Assembly: GCA_965237725.1 (NCBI GenBank)
Contig: OZ250151.1
Coordinates: forward strand, 186,001 to 250,000
Length of the DNA: 64,000 nucleotides
Direction of reading: 5' to 3'
From: G965237725 sp965237725
Lineage (GTDB): Bacteria > Pseudomonadota > Gammaproteobacteria > Arenicellales > Poriferihabitantaceae
Each line of letters starts with the position of its first letter. The stretch's first letter is position 1. Shown here one piece after another: positions 43,575-51,979 of this stretch. Under the pieces are notes generated by a model. The model was not told where the DNA came from, ran no database searches, and worked only from the letters and a program-made list of their open reading frames with translations. A program made the position numbers and the translations under genes.

Positions 43575-44903
43575 ATGATTCAGAATAGAGATAATTTCGA
43601 TGCCTATTGCGGTTATGATCAAAACTGGATAGGTGACTATGATCATGAAATAGCGGAAACCGGGACTGGGACGCCCTGTGGTGAATATCTGCGACGCTAC
43701 TGGCAGCCTGTAAGCTTGACCCAGGATCTCGGCCAACACCCAAAGCTGATTAAAATCATGGGTGAAGAGCTGGTGTTGTTTCGCGATAAAAGCGGGCAAT
43801 TTGGGCTGGTACATAAAAATTGCCCTCATCGCCGGGCATCCCTGGAATATGGGACATGTGAGGAAAAGGGAATTCGTTGTTGCTACCACGGCTGGTTATT
43901 CGATGTTGACGGAACCATTTTAGAAATTCCGGGTGACCCGGAAGATTCTGAACCTGCATTAAAAGTCAAACAATCACGAAGGCTCGGCGCATACCCGGTC
44001 AAAGAATTTCGTGGTCTGATTTTTGCTTATCTCGGTCCGCCCGGGGAAATCCCGCCTTTTCCAATTTATGATGCCTATGAAATGGAAGATATGGTGATGT
44101 CGCCCTATGCGGCAGCCTTCAAATGTAACTGGATTCAGGTTCTGGATGCCATTGTTGATCCGGTACACACCGCATTTCTACACAACAGTCAATTTACCGA
44201 AGGATTTGGAAAATGTGGTGAGATTCAATTCTACGAGCGTGACAAGATCCGGTTTTTGGGTACCGCTACCCGCCGCGTGAAAGACAATGCCTGGGTGCGG
44301 GTCAATGAATTAATTTTGCCGAACTTCACTCAATCCGGGGCAGCATTTTCTACCGATGGCACACAAACCCGATATTTTGGGCGCAGCGCTTTCACCCGTT
44401 GGGTGGTTCCTGTGAATGATGAAAATTGTATTGCATTTGCCTGGGGTAATTTTGGTGAGCGAGGAGATCCCATGGAGTTTAATACCAAAGAAGGTATGGA
44501 ACGTATGGAACAAGGTGAAATAATTGACCGGACCTACGCTGAGCGTCAGGCCAGTCCTGGAGATGTGGAAGCGGTTGAAGGCATGGGGCCAATATCAGAA
44601 CATGAAAAAGAATACCTGGTCACCGGGGACCGCGGCGTAACCCTGTATCGTCGGCGGCTGCGTCGGCTAATGCGTGATTTGGCCAAAGGAAAATCGCCAC
44701 CCCAGCCTGCGGATCTGGCTGATGGCATTATCCCCACCCATGGCAGCGATACCGTTATTCGTTCTCCATTTGAAAATAATAAAGCTGATCCAAAGCAACT
44801 TCAACAAGTGAATGACCAGGTCATGGATATCATTTTTTATGGCGACGATCGAAAGGGATCAGACCGAGATGACTACATTATTAAATCGTTAAAGAAAATT
44901 TAA
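43575..44903 (+). CDS. Rieske non-heme iron oxygenase, phthalate-dioxygenase type alpha subunit
   Basis: A 442-residue oxygenase. The Rieske site is Cys83-P-His85 and Cys102-x-x-His105 (CPHRRASL..CCYHGW). The mononuclear iron site is DPVHTAFLH, giving His198 and His203 after Asp195. The C-terminal part (about 300-442) has acidic and basic stretches seen in phthalate 4,5-dioxygenase and related O-/N-demethylases. It probably hydroxylates or demethylates an aromatic or N-methylated compound, with the upstream ferredoxin. The following 2-hydroxyacid dehydrogenase starts 4 bases after its stop. Confidence 0.92.
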   Translation: MIQNRDNFDAYCGYDQNWIGDYDHEIAETGTGTPCGEYLRRYWQPVSLTQDLGQHPKLIKIMGEELVLFRDKSGQFGLVHKNCPHRRASLEYGTCEEKGIRCCYHGWLFDVDGTILEIPGDPEDSEPALKVKQSRRLGAYPVKEFRGLIFAYLGPPGEIPPFPIYDAYEMEDMVMSPYAAAFKCNWIQVLDAIVDPVHTAFLHNSQFTEGFGKCGEIQFYERDKIRFLGTATRRVKDNAWVRVNELILPNFTQSGAAFSTDGTQTRYFGRSAFTRWVVPVNDENCIAFAWGNFGERGDPMEFNTKEGMERMEQGEIIDRTYAERQASPGDVEAVEGMGPISEHEKEYLVTGDRGVTLYRRRLRRLMRDLAKGKSPPQPADLADGIIPTHGSDTVIRSPFENNKADPKQLQQVNDQVMDIIFYGDDRKGSDRDDYIIKSLKKI

Positions 44904-44907
44904 GCGC

Positions 44908-45936
44908 GTGGGAAACGACAAAAAAATCAGGGTACATATCAAAAATAATCACTTTGCACCAGATTCATTCCCCAATACTCCAGAGGGCGAAGAAGTTTTT
45001 ACCATTACCCGTGAACGATATGAAGCGGCAGCGAAGAATTATCCGGAAGTAGCAGAGCAGCTCGATGTATTTATCGACTGGGATACAGATCATTTTTCTC
45101 AATCCATGGCAGATTCAGAAGTACTGGTTGCCTGGAATTTGCCTACGGTAAATTTGGCATCAGTTGCCCCCAATTTAAAATGGATTCATATTATCGGCGC
45201 AGGGGTAGAACATCTGACGCCGATGGATTGGTTACCCGATTCGGTTACGCTAATAAATAACAAAGGCGTTCATGCCGCTAAAGGGGGTGAATTTGGGCTA
45301 ATGTCTATACTGATGCTGCACAATGCCATGCCGGCAATCATGACCAACCAACGTACCGCAACTTATGATTCTATATATTCCACCCCCATTGCCGGAAAAA
45401 CCGTTGTTCTAATCGGTGTTGGCAGCATTGGTAAAGCCGTTGCTGCCCACGCCAAAGCAATCGGACTCCATGTTATTGGTGTCAGTCGACACGGTAGGTT
45501 AATCGACGAAGTCAATGAAATGTTTGCGGTGAAAGATATTGATGAAGTTCTACCCCGTGGGGATTATGTTTTTGTAGTAACCCCATTGACCGATGAAACC
45601 CGAAATCTGCTCGATCGCAGACGCCTCAACTTATTAAAATCCGGCGCGGGTTTGGTGAATATCGGTCGGGCCGCTGTGGTGGATTACGAGGCGCTAGTAG
45701 ATAAGCTAAAAGATGGTTCCATGAGCGGTGCCATACTGGATGTATTCGACGAGGAACCCCTGCCCACCGATTCGCCATTCTGGGAGGTGCCTAATTTGAT
45801 TGTGGCTCCCCACATCTCCGCGGACGATGGTAATGCCTATGTGCCGATGACATTAAATGTATTTTTCGAAAATATGGAAAGATATATTAATGGCAAAGAG
45901 CTGGAAAACCAGGTGAATCCCAGGCTTGGATACTAA
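44908..45936 (+). CDS. D-isomer-specific 2-hydroxyacid dehydrogenase
   Basis: A 342-residue NAD(P)-dependent reductase/dehydrogenase of the D-2-hydroxyacid family. Substrate domain about 1-120 and 300-342. NAD motif VLIGVGSIGKAVA. VVTPLTDETRNLLD, GAGLVNIGRAAVVDYEAL (Arg), GAILDVFDEEPLP (Glu) and VAPHISADD (His) complete the catalytic triad. The start is a GTG 4 bases after the oxygenase stop, so it belongs to the same operon. Likely acts on glyoxylate/hydroxypyruvate or a product of the oxygenase pathway; not determinable. Confidence 0.92.
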   Translation: MGNDKKIRVHIKNNHFAPDSFPNTPEGEEVFTITRERYEAAAKNYPEVAEQLDVFIDWDTDHFSQSMADSEVLVAWNLPTVNLASVAPNLKWIHIIGAGVEHLTPMDWLPDSVTLINNKGVHAAKGGEFGLMSILMLHNAMPAIMTNQRTATYDSIYSTPIAGKTVVLIGVGSIGKAVAAHAKAIGLHVIGVSRHGRLIDEVNEMFAVKDIDEVLPRGDYVFVVTPLTDETRNLLDRRRLNLLKSGAGLVNIGRAAVVDYEALVDKLKDGSMSGAILDVFDEEPLPTDSPFWEVPNLIVAPHISADDGNAYVPMTLNVFFENMERYINGKELENQVNPRLGY

Positions 45937-45979
45937 AGGCCCAGGCCTGGTTACGAACGGGAAGAATATTACTGACGGA

Positions 45980-47041
45980 TCAGGCATTTCGAGCAAGTAT
46001 ATGATCGTATAACTGTTGGTCAAATTTAATAAGCGGATCCAGTGCTGTGATGAGTTCGGGACTTGAAGAATCAAATGATTTTTTTACTTTTGACGGATTG
46101 TGTGCCCCCGGGATTTGGGTATATTTTAAATCGTAGGATTCACAGAACATTTTCAGATAATCGTCATATTTTTCGGTAACACCGATGGTTCTAAATAGTT
46201 TCAGATTTCCTATAGCATTTTCCAGGTCTTTTGGACCGACACAATCGGGTCGATAGTCGAGGAAATATCGGGTTTGGATATTGTCAAAAAAATCGATTTG
46301 AAAGCCATCCAGATTGTTTACAATTTGCCCCAGGTTGTCTGCACAAGTTAAATCGACCTGGTTTAACGCCATTCCCATTTTCTGAATCAACGGATGGTGT
46401 TGCCCAAAGAACTCACTCTGGGGTTGAATCGCAATGCCCCTGATCCAGTCCAGGTGGGAACAAATCTGTTTAATCGGATTGCGAACCATTGAATGCAAAT
46501 CCACATGTTTCAAACCGTTGTAAATGTTCGCAATATGTTCCAGCGGAATATGTCCAGTTAAGCAATCGCGTTGGTTAATCAACCGTTGCTGTTTCGCCAA
46601 TGTATACTTTTCAATATGGGTTTCTATCTTCCCGTAGCCGAAGTATTGTTTTAAATAATTATGAAATGAGGTTCCCGCGGTCTTTGGGATATGCATAAAA
46701 AATAATCCCGGATTTTTTGGCCTAAACACATCCAGAACCTGATCCATGGCAATTGTCGCAATTGGCCTGGACCCATTATTGGCATAAATCGTAATCGGTC
46801 GATCATTTACAGATTCCAAGTCATCCGAAAACTGACATTCAAAACCACAGCGCCCCGTGGGATGAAGGTTTTGTTCTAACAGGTCTTGGCGTTCCATCGA
46901 AGATACGGCTTCCCCAAGGCACCTTTCATCCTGAAAAAATGACAGCTTCACCGGACTTTTACGAAAAATTCGACGGAAACACCAGCCACTGCAATATTGC
47001 CGATTTAGAATATCAATTGAAAATAAAATTTTTCGGAACAT
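45980..47041 (-). CDS. Sulfotransferase family protein
   Basis: A 353-residue protein with the PAPS 5'-phosphosulfate loop FFMHIPKTAGTSFHNYL (about 119-135) and the 3'-phosphate region in DLHSMVRNPIKQICSHL. This is the bacterial relative of heparan-sulfate/carbohydrate sulfotransferases. The N-terminal 100 residues are non-conserved. It may decorate a surface polysaccharide. A second, broken sulfotransferase lies at 40802-41563. No PAPS synthesis genes are in the window. Confidence 0.82.
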   Translation of the reverse strand: MFRKILFSIDILNRQYCSGWCFRRIFRKSPVKLSFFQDERCLGEAVSSMERQDLLEQNLHPTGRCGFECQFSDDLESVNDRPITIYANNGSRPIATIAMDQVLDVFRPKNPGLFFMHIPKTAGTSFHNYLKQYFGYGKIETHIEKYTLAKQQRLINQRDCLTGHIPLEHIANIYNGLKHVDLHSMVRNPIKQICSHLDWIRGIAIQPQSEFFGQHHPLIQKMGMALNQVDLTCADNLGQIVNNLDGFQIDFFDNIQTRYFLDYRPDCVGPKDLENAIGNLKLFRTIGVTEKYDDYLKMFCESYDLKYTQIPGAHNPSKVKKSFDSSSPELITALDPLIKFDQQLYDHILARNA

Positions 47042-47135
47042 TAGGTCATTTTTGTATCAGTAATTCTATACAATCCAAATTTAGTCTATTTCTATCAATC
47101 TGTAAAAACTATTGACTAGCTAATGCAATAAAATC

Positions 47136-48335
47136 ATGAGTAAAAAGTCAAATTTAAAAGGTATACAAACCACCGCCATTCATGGCGGCGAAAACCCCGA
47201 CAAATTAACCGGCGCATCGTCACCGAATATTGTCATGTCCAGCACCTATGTTGTCGAAGAACCTATCAGCTTTTCGGTGAACAATGCGGATGAAAATACA
47301 CCTTTCATTTATACCCGCTGGGCCAACCCCACCATTCGCCAGCTCGAAACCAAACTTGCCCTGCTTGAAAACGCGGAGCAATGTATTGCATTCGCATCGG
47401 GTATGGCCGCCTCTTCGGCTATTCTGTTTAGCCAGCTAAACCCCGGCGATCATCTGATTATCAGTAATACCAACTATCCCGGCACTGCAGAAATCGCCCG
47501 AGATCATCTGCCGCGTAAGAATATTGAAGTCACGACCGTGGACACCTCAGATTTGATGCAGATAGAAAATGCAATGCGACCCAATACAAAAATGATCTGG
47601 GTAGAAACGCCATCCAATCCGTTGCTCCGCATAACCGATTTGGCGGCTGCCTCAAAACTGGCAAAATCAGCCAATGCCCTGTTTGTGGTTGATTCAACTT
47701 TTGCCAGCCCAATCGCCACCCGACCCATTGAATTGGGTGTCGATCTGGTGGTGCATTCTTTGACCAAGTACATCGGTGGTCATGGAGACGCTTTGGGTGG
47801 CGCGGTACTCGGCAATAAAGAAATCATAACAATACTTCGGGAATCCGGGGTGATGCATTATGGCGGCGTGATCAGCCCGTTTAACGCCTGGCTGATTATG
47901 CGGGGTGCTGCGACCCTGCCATTACGCATGAATGCCCACCAGGAAAATGCCATTCAAGTTACCAAATTTCTTCACCATCACCCATCTGTGGATCGTGTGT
48001 TTTATCCGGGGCATAGTTCTCACCCCCAGCATGCGCTGGCGGCCCGACAAATGGATAACTTTTCCGGCATGCTTTCATTCAAGGTGAAAAGTCCCAAACA
48101 GGTTGCAACCAGGATGATGAAGAAATTGGAAGTGATTCATTATGCGGTTTCCCTGGGCCACCACCGCAGTCTCATCTATCTTATAGAAACCAAGGACCTG
48201 ATTGAATCGTCTTATCGTCTCGAGGGTACGGAACTGGAAAAATATCGCGCCTGCGCGGGCGATGGTATTTTCCGGTTTTCGGTGGGGCTGGAGAATGCTG
48301 AAGATATAATCCAGGATCTGTCTAATGTGCTCTAA
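47136..48335 (+). CDS. Cystathionine/methionine gamma-lyase family PLP enzyme
   Basis: A fold-type I PLP enzyme (399 residues) of the Cys/Met metabolism family. TTAIHGGENPDKLTGAS at the start, FIYTRWANPTIRQLETKLA, FASGMAASSA (PLP phosphate), NTNYPGTAE, WVETPSNPLL, VVDSTFASP, and Lys211 in HSLTKYIGGHGD bind the cofactor. C-terminal SLGHHRSLIYLIET differs from the S-L-G-x-x-x-S-L-x-x-x-P of most members. It may be a methionine or cystathionine gamma-lyase, or a synthase; methanethiol chemistry would fit the DMSP theme, but the assignment is open. Confidence 0.88.
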   Translation: MSKKSNLKGIQTTAIHGGENPDKLTGASSPNIVMSSTYVVEEPISFSVNNADENTPFIYTRWANPTIRQLETKLALLENAEQCIAFASGMAASSAILFSQLNPGDHLIISNTNYPGTAEIARDHLPRKNIEVTTVDTSDLMQIENAMRPNTKMIWVETPSNPLLRITDLAAASKLAKSANALFVVDSTFASPIATRPIELGVDLVVHSLTKYIGGHGDALGGAVLGNKEIITILRESGVMHYGGVISPFNAWLIMRGAATLPLRMNAHQENAIQVTKFLHHHPSVDRVFYPGHSSHPQHALAARQMDNFSGMLSFKVKSPKQVATRMMKKLEVIHYAVSLGHHRSLIYLIETKDLIESSYRLEGTELEKYRACAGDGIFRFSVGLENAEDIIQDLSNVL

Positions 48336-49164
48336 GCACTGGACCGGTTCAACTTTTAATTTTGGCTCCTGCTATAAAATGGTATACGACGATAGACTTA
48401 ACAATCTCAATCAATATACTTGCAACACAATGGACAACTCGAATCATCAAACTAACGAACTGGGCATGACCCTGGGTTTTGCCGTAGACAACTGGGAAGG
48501 TGCCAATTTACCCGATAATAGCGTGCTACAGGGCGCACATTGTCGCTGCGAACCTCTGGATTTGGAAAAACATAGCGAATCATTATTCGAAGCTTATAAC
48601 CAGGACAGTGAAAATCGAAACTGGGTCTATCTGCCTTATGGGCCATTCGAAAACCTTGGCGATTATCGTAGTTGGATGAAAAAATCCTGCTTTAATGGTG
48701 ATCCGTTCTTTTACGCCATCGTCAATAATCAGACTAATCAGGCCGTGGGTGTTGCGAGTTATTTGCGTATTACACCGGAACAGGGCTCCATCGAGGTCGG
48801 CCATATCAATTACTCGCCGGCGTTACAAAGTACAATTTCAGCTAGCGAAGCCATGTACCTGATGATGAAAAATGCATTTGGGCTTGGCTATCGTCGATAC
48901 GAATGGAAATGTAATTCATTAAACGAAAGATCATGTAATGCGGCAAAACGACTGGGTTTCACATACGAAGGTACCTTTCGTCAGATGATGGTAGTCAAAG
49001 GTCAGAACCGTGATTCAGCATGGTTTTCTGCCCTCGACCGCGAATGGCCTGTAATCGAAAATGCATATCAACAGTGGCTGGTTGCGGACAATTTTGATGA
49101 CAAAGGTATTCAACAAATAGCCTTGTCGACTTTAACCCGGGATGCACTCGCCTCTTTAAAATAA
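48325..49164 (+). CDS. GNAT acetyltransferase (RimJ/RimL-like)
   Basis: A 279-residue frame whose start overlaps the lyase stop by 11 bases. The recognisable domain begins around residue 45 (LGFAVDNWEGANLPD) and carries the RimL-type features: HCRCEPLDLEKHSESLFEAY, VGVASYLRITPEQGSIEVGHINYSP, and YRRYEWKCNSLNERSCNAAKRLGFTYEGTFRQMM. This group is known as GNAT family proteins of unknown acceptor. The first 35 residues have no homology character, so an ATG at 48430 is an alternative start, though an AGGA lies upstream of 48325. Confidence 0.85.
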   Translation: MCSKHWTGSTFNFGSCYKMVYDDRLNNLNQYTCNTMDNSNHQTNELGMTLGFAVDNWEGANLPDNSVLQGAHCRCEPLDLEKHSESLFEAYNQDSENRNWVYLPYGPFENLGDYRSWMKKSCFNGDPFFYAIVNNQTNQAVGVASYLRITPEQGSIEVGHINYSPALQSTISASEAMYLMMKNAFGLGYRRYEWKCNSLNERSCNAAKRLGFTYEGTFRQMMVVKGQNRDSAWFSALDREWPVIENAYQQWLVADNFDDKGIQQIALSTLTRDALASLK

Positions 49165-49190
49165 TTCACCCTATTCGGGATTTACAGACA

Positions 49191-49655
49191 ATGACAGATA
49201 AGCACAAGGTAATTGTAAAAATTCTATCCACAGAACACCACGATGACTGGTGTAACCTCTATCGCGGCTATGCAGAATTTTACAAGGTACCGATGAACGA
49301 CGAGATTCTTAAAAACCTTTGGGGGTGGTTGATGGATGAAAATCACGAAGTTGAAGGACTTCTGGCATTCGTAGACGATCAGCCGACGCCCTGCGGCTTC
49401 GCCCATGTCAGGCGAATGCCCAGCCCCCTGAGGGGCGTGGATATCGGTTTTCTCGATGACCTATTCGTGGATCCCTCATCTCGGGGAAACAATGTGGGCC
49501 GGGCGCTGTTTGAGGCCCTGGACTCCCATGCCAGAGAGAAAGGCTGGCCAAAAATTCGCTGGATTACCGCCGATGACAATTATCGAGCGCGCGGCCTGTA
49601 CGATAAGCTGTCGGTAAAAACCATGTGGAATACTTATGAAATGGAAATTCAGTAA
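49191..49655 (+). CDS. GNAT family N-acetyltransferase
   Basis: A 154-residue single-domain GNAT protein. DIGFLDDLFVDPSSRGNNVGRALFEAL contains the acetyl-CoA loop (R-G-N-N-V-G-R-A), and IRWITADDNYRARGLYDKLSV the C-terminal N-x-x-A-x-x-L-Y-D-K motif. It follows another GNAT gene by 26 bases on the same strand, probably as an operon with the upstream lyase. Substrate unknown. Confidence 0.88.
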   Translation: MTDKHKVIVKILSTEHHDDWCNLYRGYAEFYKVPMNDEILKNLWGWLMDENHEVEGLLAFVDDQPTPCGFAHVRRMPSPLRGVDIGFLDDLFVDPSSRGNNVGRALFEALDSHAREKGWPKIRWITADDNYRARGLYDKLSVKTMWNTYEMEIQ

Positions 49656-49748
49656 TTCGAGCGCTTGTAGTCAAACTAGCAGCCGCAAGTCACGGTTATT
49701 TCTAAAGCAATGCGCATAGACCAGAGTCCATAGACGAGAGCCCACGGA

Positions 49749-50324
49749 CTAAATAGAGCCAAAAGCCGCAGTAAACCCCAGCAGTGATAATTCCAGCGCA
49801 ATCACTTCTCCTGGTGCTGAGATGGACTGGATGGTTATGATAACTTTACTGCCCTTCTTTAAATCTAAAATATCGTCATCGGTAAAAGCCAGTCGCGCAT
49901 AGCATCCGCGGGTGTCGCACCACGAAAATGGGAATTCAGCCCGCTCGCCATCGTCTATTACTAGTCCGAGCTTCGCAGTTAATAGAGTTTCATGGGGAAC
50001 GGTTATCGTGGCGGCTGCAGAGATACCCTCCTGGTCTTCAATTCTGAATAAATTGACTTCACCCACGGGATGATCATTTTCATTTTTTATAAGCTGGTAC
50101 AAATGGCACGGATCATCGGTATTCTGGATTTTCAAGCATACCCGCTGCCAGTTTTTAAAGGTCTCAGCCACATACAAAACGGGCTGGACAAACCCTCCCT
50201 CCTGCTCTCCGTCCAGACTCGGCTCTTCCTGACCTGGCTCTTTCTGATTTGACGCTTCCTGGGCTGCAACAATCCCAGCATGAAAAATTAACGCCGAAAA
50301 TATTAAAGAGAAAAAAAGTTTCAT
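49749..50324 (-). CDS. IalB-family periplasmic protein
   Basis: A 191-residue exported protein. Signal peptide 1-21 (MKLFFSLIFSALIFHAGIVAA). The mature N-terminal 30 residues are a Glu/Gln-rich linker. From about 50 it follows the invasion-associated locus B pattern: WQRVCLKIQNTDDPCHLYQLI with paired Cys, VPHETLLTAKLGLVIDDG, and FSWCDTRGCYARLAFTDDDI with another Cys pair, presumably disulfides. IalB proteins are common in proteobacteria and have no settled function. It overlaps the trmJ stop by four bases. Confidence 0.85.
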   Translation of the reverse strand: MKLFFSLIFSALIFHAGIVAAQEASNQKEPGQEEPSLDGEQEGGFVQPVLYVAETFKNWQRVCLKIQNTDDPCHLYQLIKNENDHPVGEVNLFRIEDQEGISAAATITVPHETLLTAKLGLVIDDGERAEFPFSWCDTRGCYARLAFTDDDILDLKKGSKVIITIQSISAPGEVIALELSLLGFTAAFGSI

Positions 50325-51049
50325 TTGATTGTGATTTTAGATTCGATAGCGGTAAGGATGCCTCTTAACATTTTAATCTCCTGATCATAGGGATAGGCGC
50401 GATTAAACAGACGCACCAGTTTTCGTTGTAATTTCGTTGATCGCCCATCACTGAAATCTACCAGATTCAGAACTTTTTCCAGGTGTTCGTAAAAATTCTG
50501 CATATCTTCGGCACTGGCCACTGGCTCATGCTCAGGTTCGCCTATAAATTCCTGCCGATCCAGTAAACTGCGCCGCAGTTCATATAATATGACTGTAACC
50601 GCTGACCCCAGATTCAGTGATGCAAAATCAGGTTCAACGGGGATACGCACCAGATGGTGACAACGTTCCAGTTCCTGGTTGGTCAGTCCCCTGCTCTCTC
50701 GGCCGAACAGAATTGCAACGGTTGAATTTTGTGCATGTTCAGCTGCTTTTTTCATTGCTGGCCCGGGATTTAATGATGGCCATTGGATGGAACGCAGCCT
50801 AGCCGTCGTACCGTATACCAACGTACAATCCGGGATCGCCTCATCCAGGGCATGGAATACTTTCGCATTATCCAATATGTGGTCCGCTCCTGCTGCCCGA
50901 GCATTGGCAATTGGGCTGGGAAATTCCTTTGGGCGCACCAATGCCAGATCGCTTACTCCCATATTGGCCATAGCTCTTGCTGTGGCGCCAATATTTCCAG
51001 GATGGGTAGGTTCGATGAGTACGACTCGGATATAATTCAGCTCTTTCAT
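50321..51049 (-). CDS. trmJ: tRNA (cytidine/uridine-2'-O-) methyltransferase TrmJ
   Basis: SPOUT methyltransferase for position 32 of the tRNA anticodon loop. Motif 1: VLIEPTHPGNIGATARAMANMG. Motif 2: AILFGRESRGLTNQELERC. Motif 3: ASLNLGSAVTVILYEL, forming the trefoil knot that binds SAM. The C-terminal helical tail is shared with E. coli TrmJ. Length 242 is normal. It is divergent from suhB, the common gammaproteobacterial arrangement. Confidence 0.95.
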   Translation of the reverse strand: MKELNYIRVVLIEPTHPGNIGATARAMANMGVSDLALVRPKEFPSPIANARAAGADHILDNAKVFHALDEAIPDCTLVYGTTARLRSIQWPSLNPGPAMKKAAEHAQNSTVAILFGRESRGLTNQELERCHHLVRIPVEPDFASLNLGSAVTVILYELRRSLLDRQEFIGEPEHEPVASAEDMQNFYEHLEKVLNLVDFSDGRSTKLQRKLVRLFNRAYPYDQEIKMLRGILTAIESKITIK

Positions 51050-51143
51050 AGAAGATCATTGCCAGAAAATTGGCCAATGGATCGATTCTGCCTTATGCAA
51101 TCCTGTAAAGGAATGGTTCTTTAAAATTTAATGAGAAACTCGA

Positions 51144-51956
51144 ATGAATCCCTTAGTTAATGTTGGAATAAAAGCTGCACGTCGAGCAGGTAGTCTGATC
51201 GTTCGAAATATTGATCGACTGGAAAAACTGTCCGTGGATAAAAAGGGGAAAAATGATTTTGTTAGCGAAGTTGACCGAATGGCGGAAGAAGACATTATCG
51301 ACACTATCCATTATCTCTACCCAAATCATCGAATCATTGCTGAGGAAAGTGGTCAGTTGCATTCACCGGATTCAGAACACCAGGGAGAAGATGAATTCGA
51401 ATGGATTATTGATCCCCTCGATGGCACAACAAATTTTCTCCATGGCCATCCCAGTTTCGCAATTTCAATTGGCGTTCGCCATAAAGGCCGTATCGAGCAC
51501 GGGGTCATATTCGACCCCCTACGGGAAGAGATTTATACCGCAAGCCGTGGCCAGGGTGCGCAGTTAAATAACCGGCGGATCAGGGTCAGCGGACAAACTT
51601 CTCTCGAACAAAGTTTGATCACAGCGGGATACCCCAATCGTGGAATTGGTGATTTTGATGACTGGATGAAATGTTTTAGAAGCCTGTTACCCAAGGTCAA
51701 CAATATACTGCATTCGGGATCAGCGGCACTGGATCTGGCCTATGTGGCCAGCGGACGTACCGACGCATACTGGGAACCGGGTTTAAAAATATGGGATATT
51801 GCCGCGGGTAGTTTATTGGTGCGAGAGGCCAAAGGCCTCGTGGCGGATTTCGATGGCAACCAGGATTTCCTCGATAGCGGAAATATCGTGGCCGCGAGTC
51901 CAGGCATTTTTAATCAAATAATGACCGTGATTAAATCCAAAGCGGGTACAAAATAG
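51144..51956 (+). CDS. suhB: Inositol-1-monophosphatase family protein SuhB
   Basis: A Mg-dependent phosphatase (270 residues) that also acts in rRNA transcription antitermination. The metal site is built by E-E-S (IIAEESGQ), IIDPLDGTTNFLHGHPSF and the C-terminal WDIAAGSLLVREAKG. ATG start MNPLVNVGIKAARRAG is the usual SuhB N-terminus. It is divergent from trmJ by about 95 bases; mutS follows with 23 bases to its ATG. Confidence 0.95.
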   Translation: MNPLVNVGIKAARRAGSLIVRNIDRLEKLSVDKKGKNDFVSEVDRMAEEDIIDTIHYLYPNHRIIAEESGQLHSPDSEHQGEDEFEWIIDPLDGTTNFLHGHPSFAISIGVRHKGRIEHGVIFDPLREEIYTASRGQGAQLNNRRIRVSGQTSLEQSLITAGYPNRGIGDFDDWMKCFRSLLPKVNNILHSGSAALDLAYVASGRTDAYWEPGLKIWDIAAGSLLVREAKGLVADFDGNQDFLDSGNIVAASPGIFNQIMTVIKSKAGTK

Positions 51957-51979
51957 TTATCTTTTAGTTGATTTTAAAA

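Noticed and set aside
49690..49745. Imperfect tandem AGACCAGAGTCCAT / AGACGAGAGCCCAC after the GNAT gene
   Set aside because: Only two imperfect units; too short to call a repeat array or a regulatory site.
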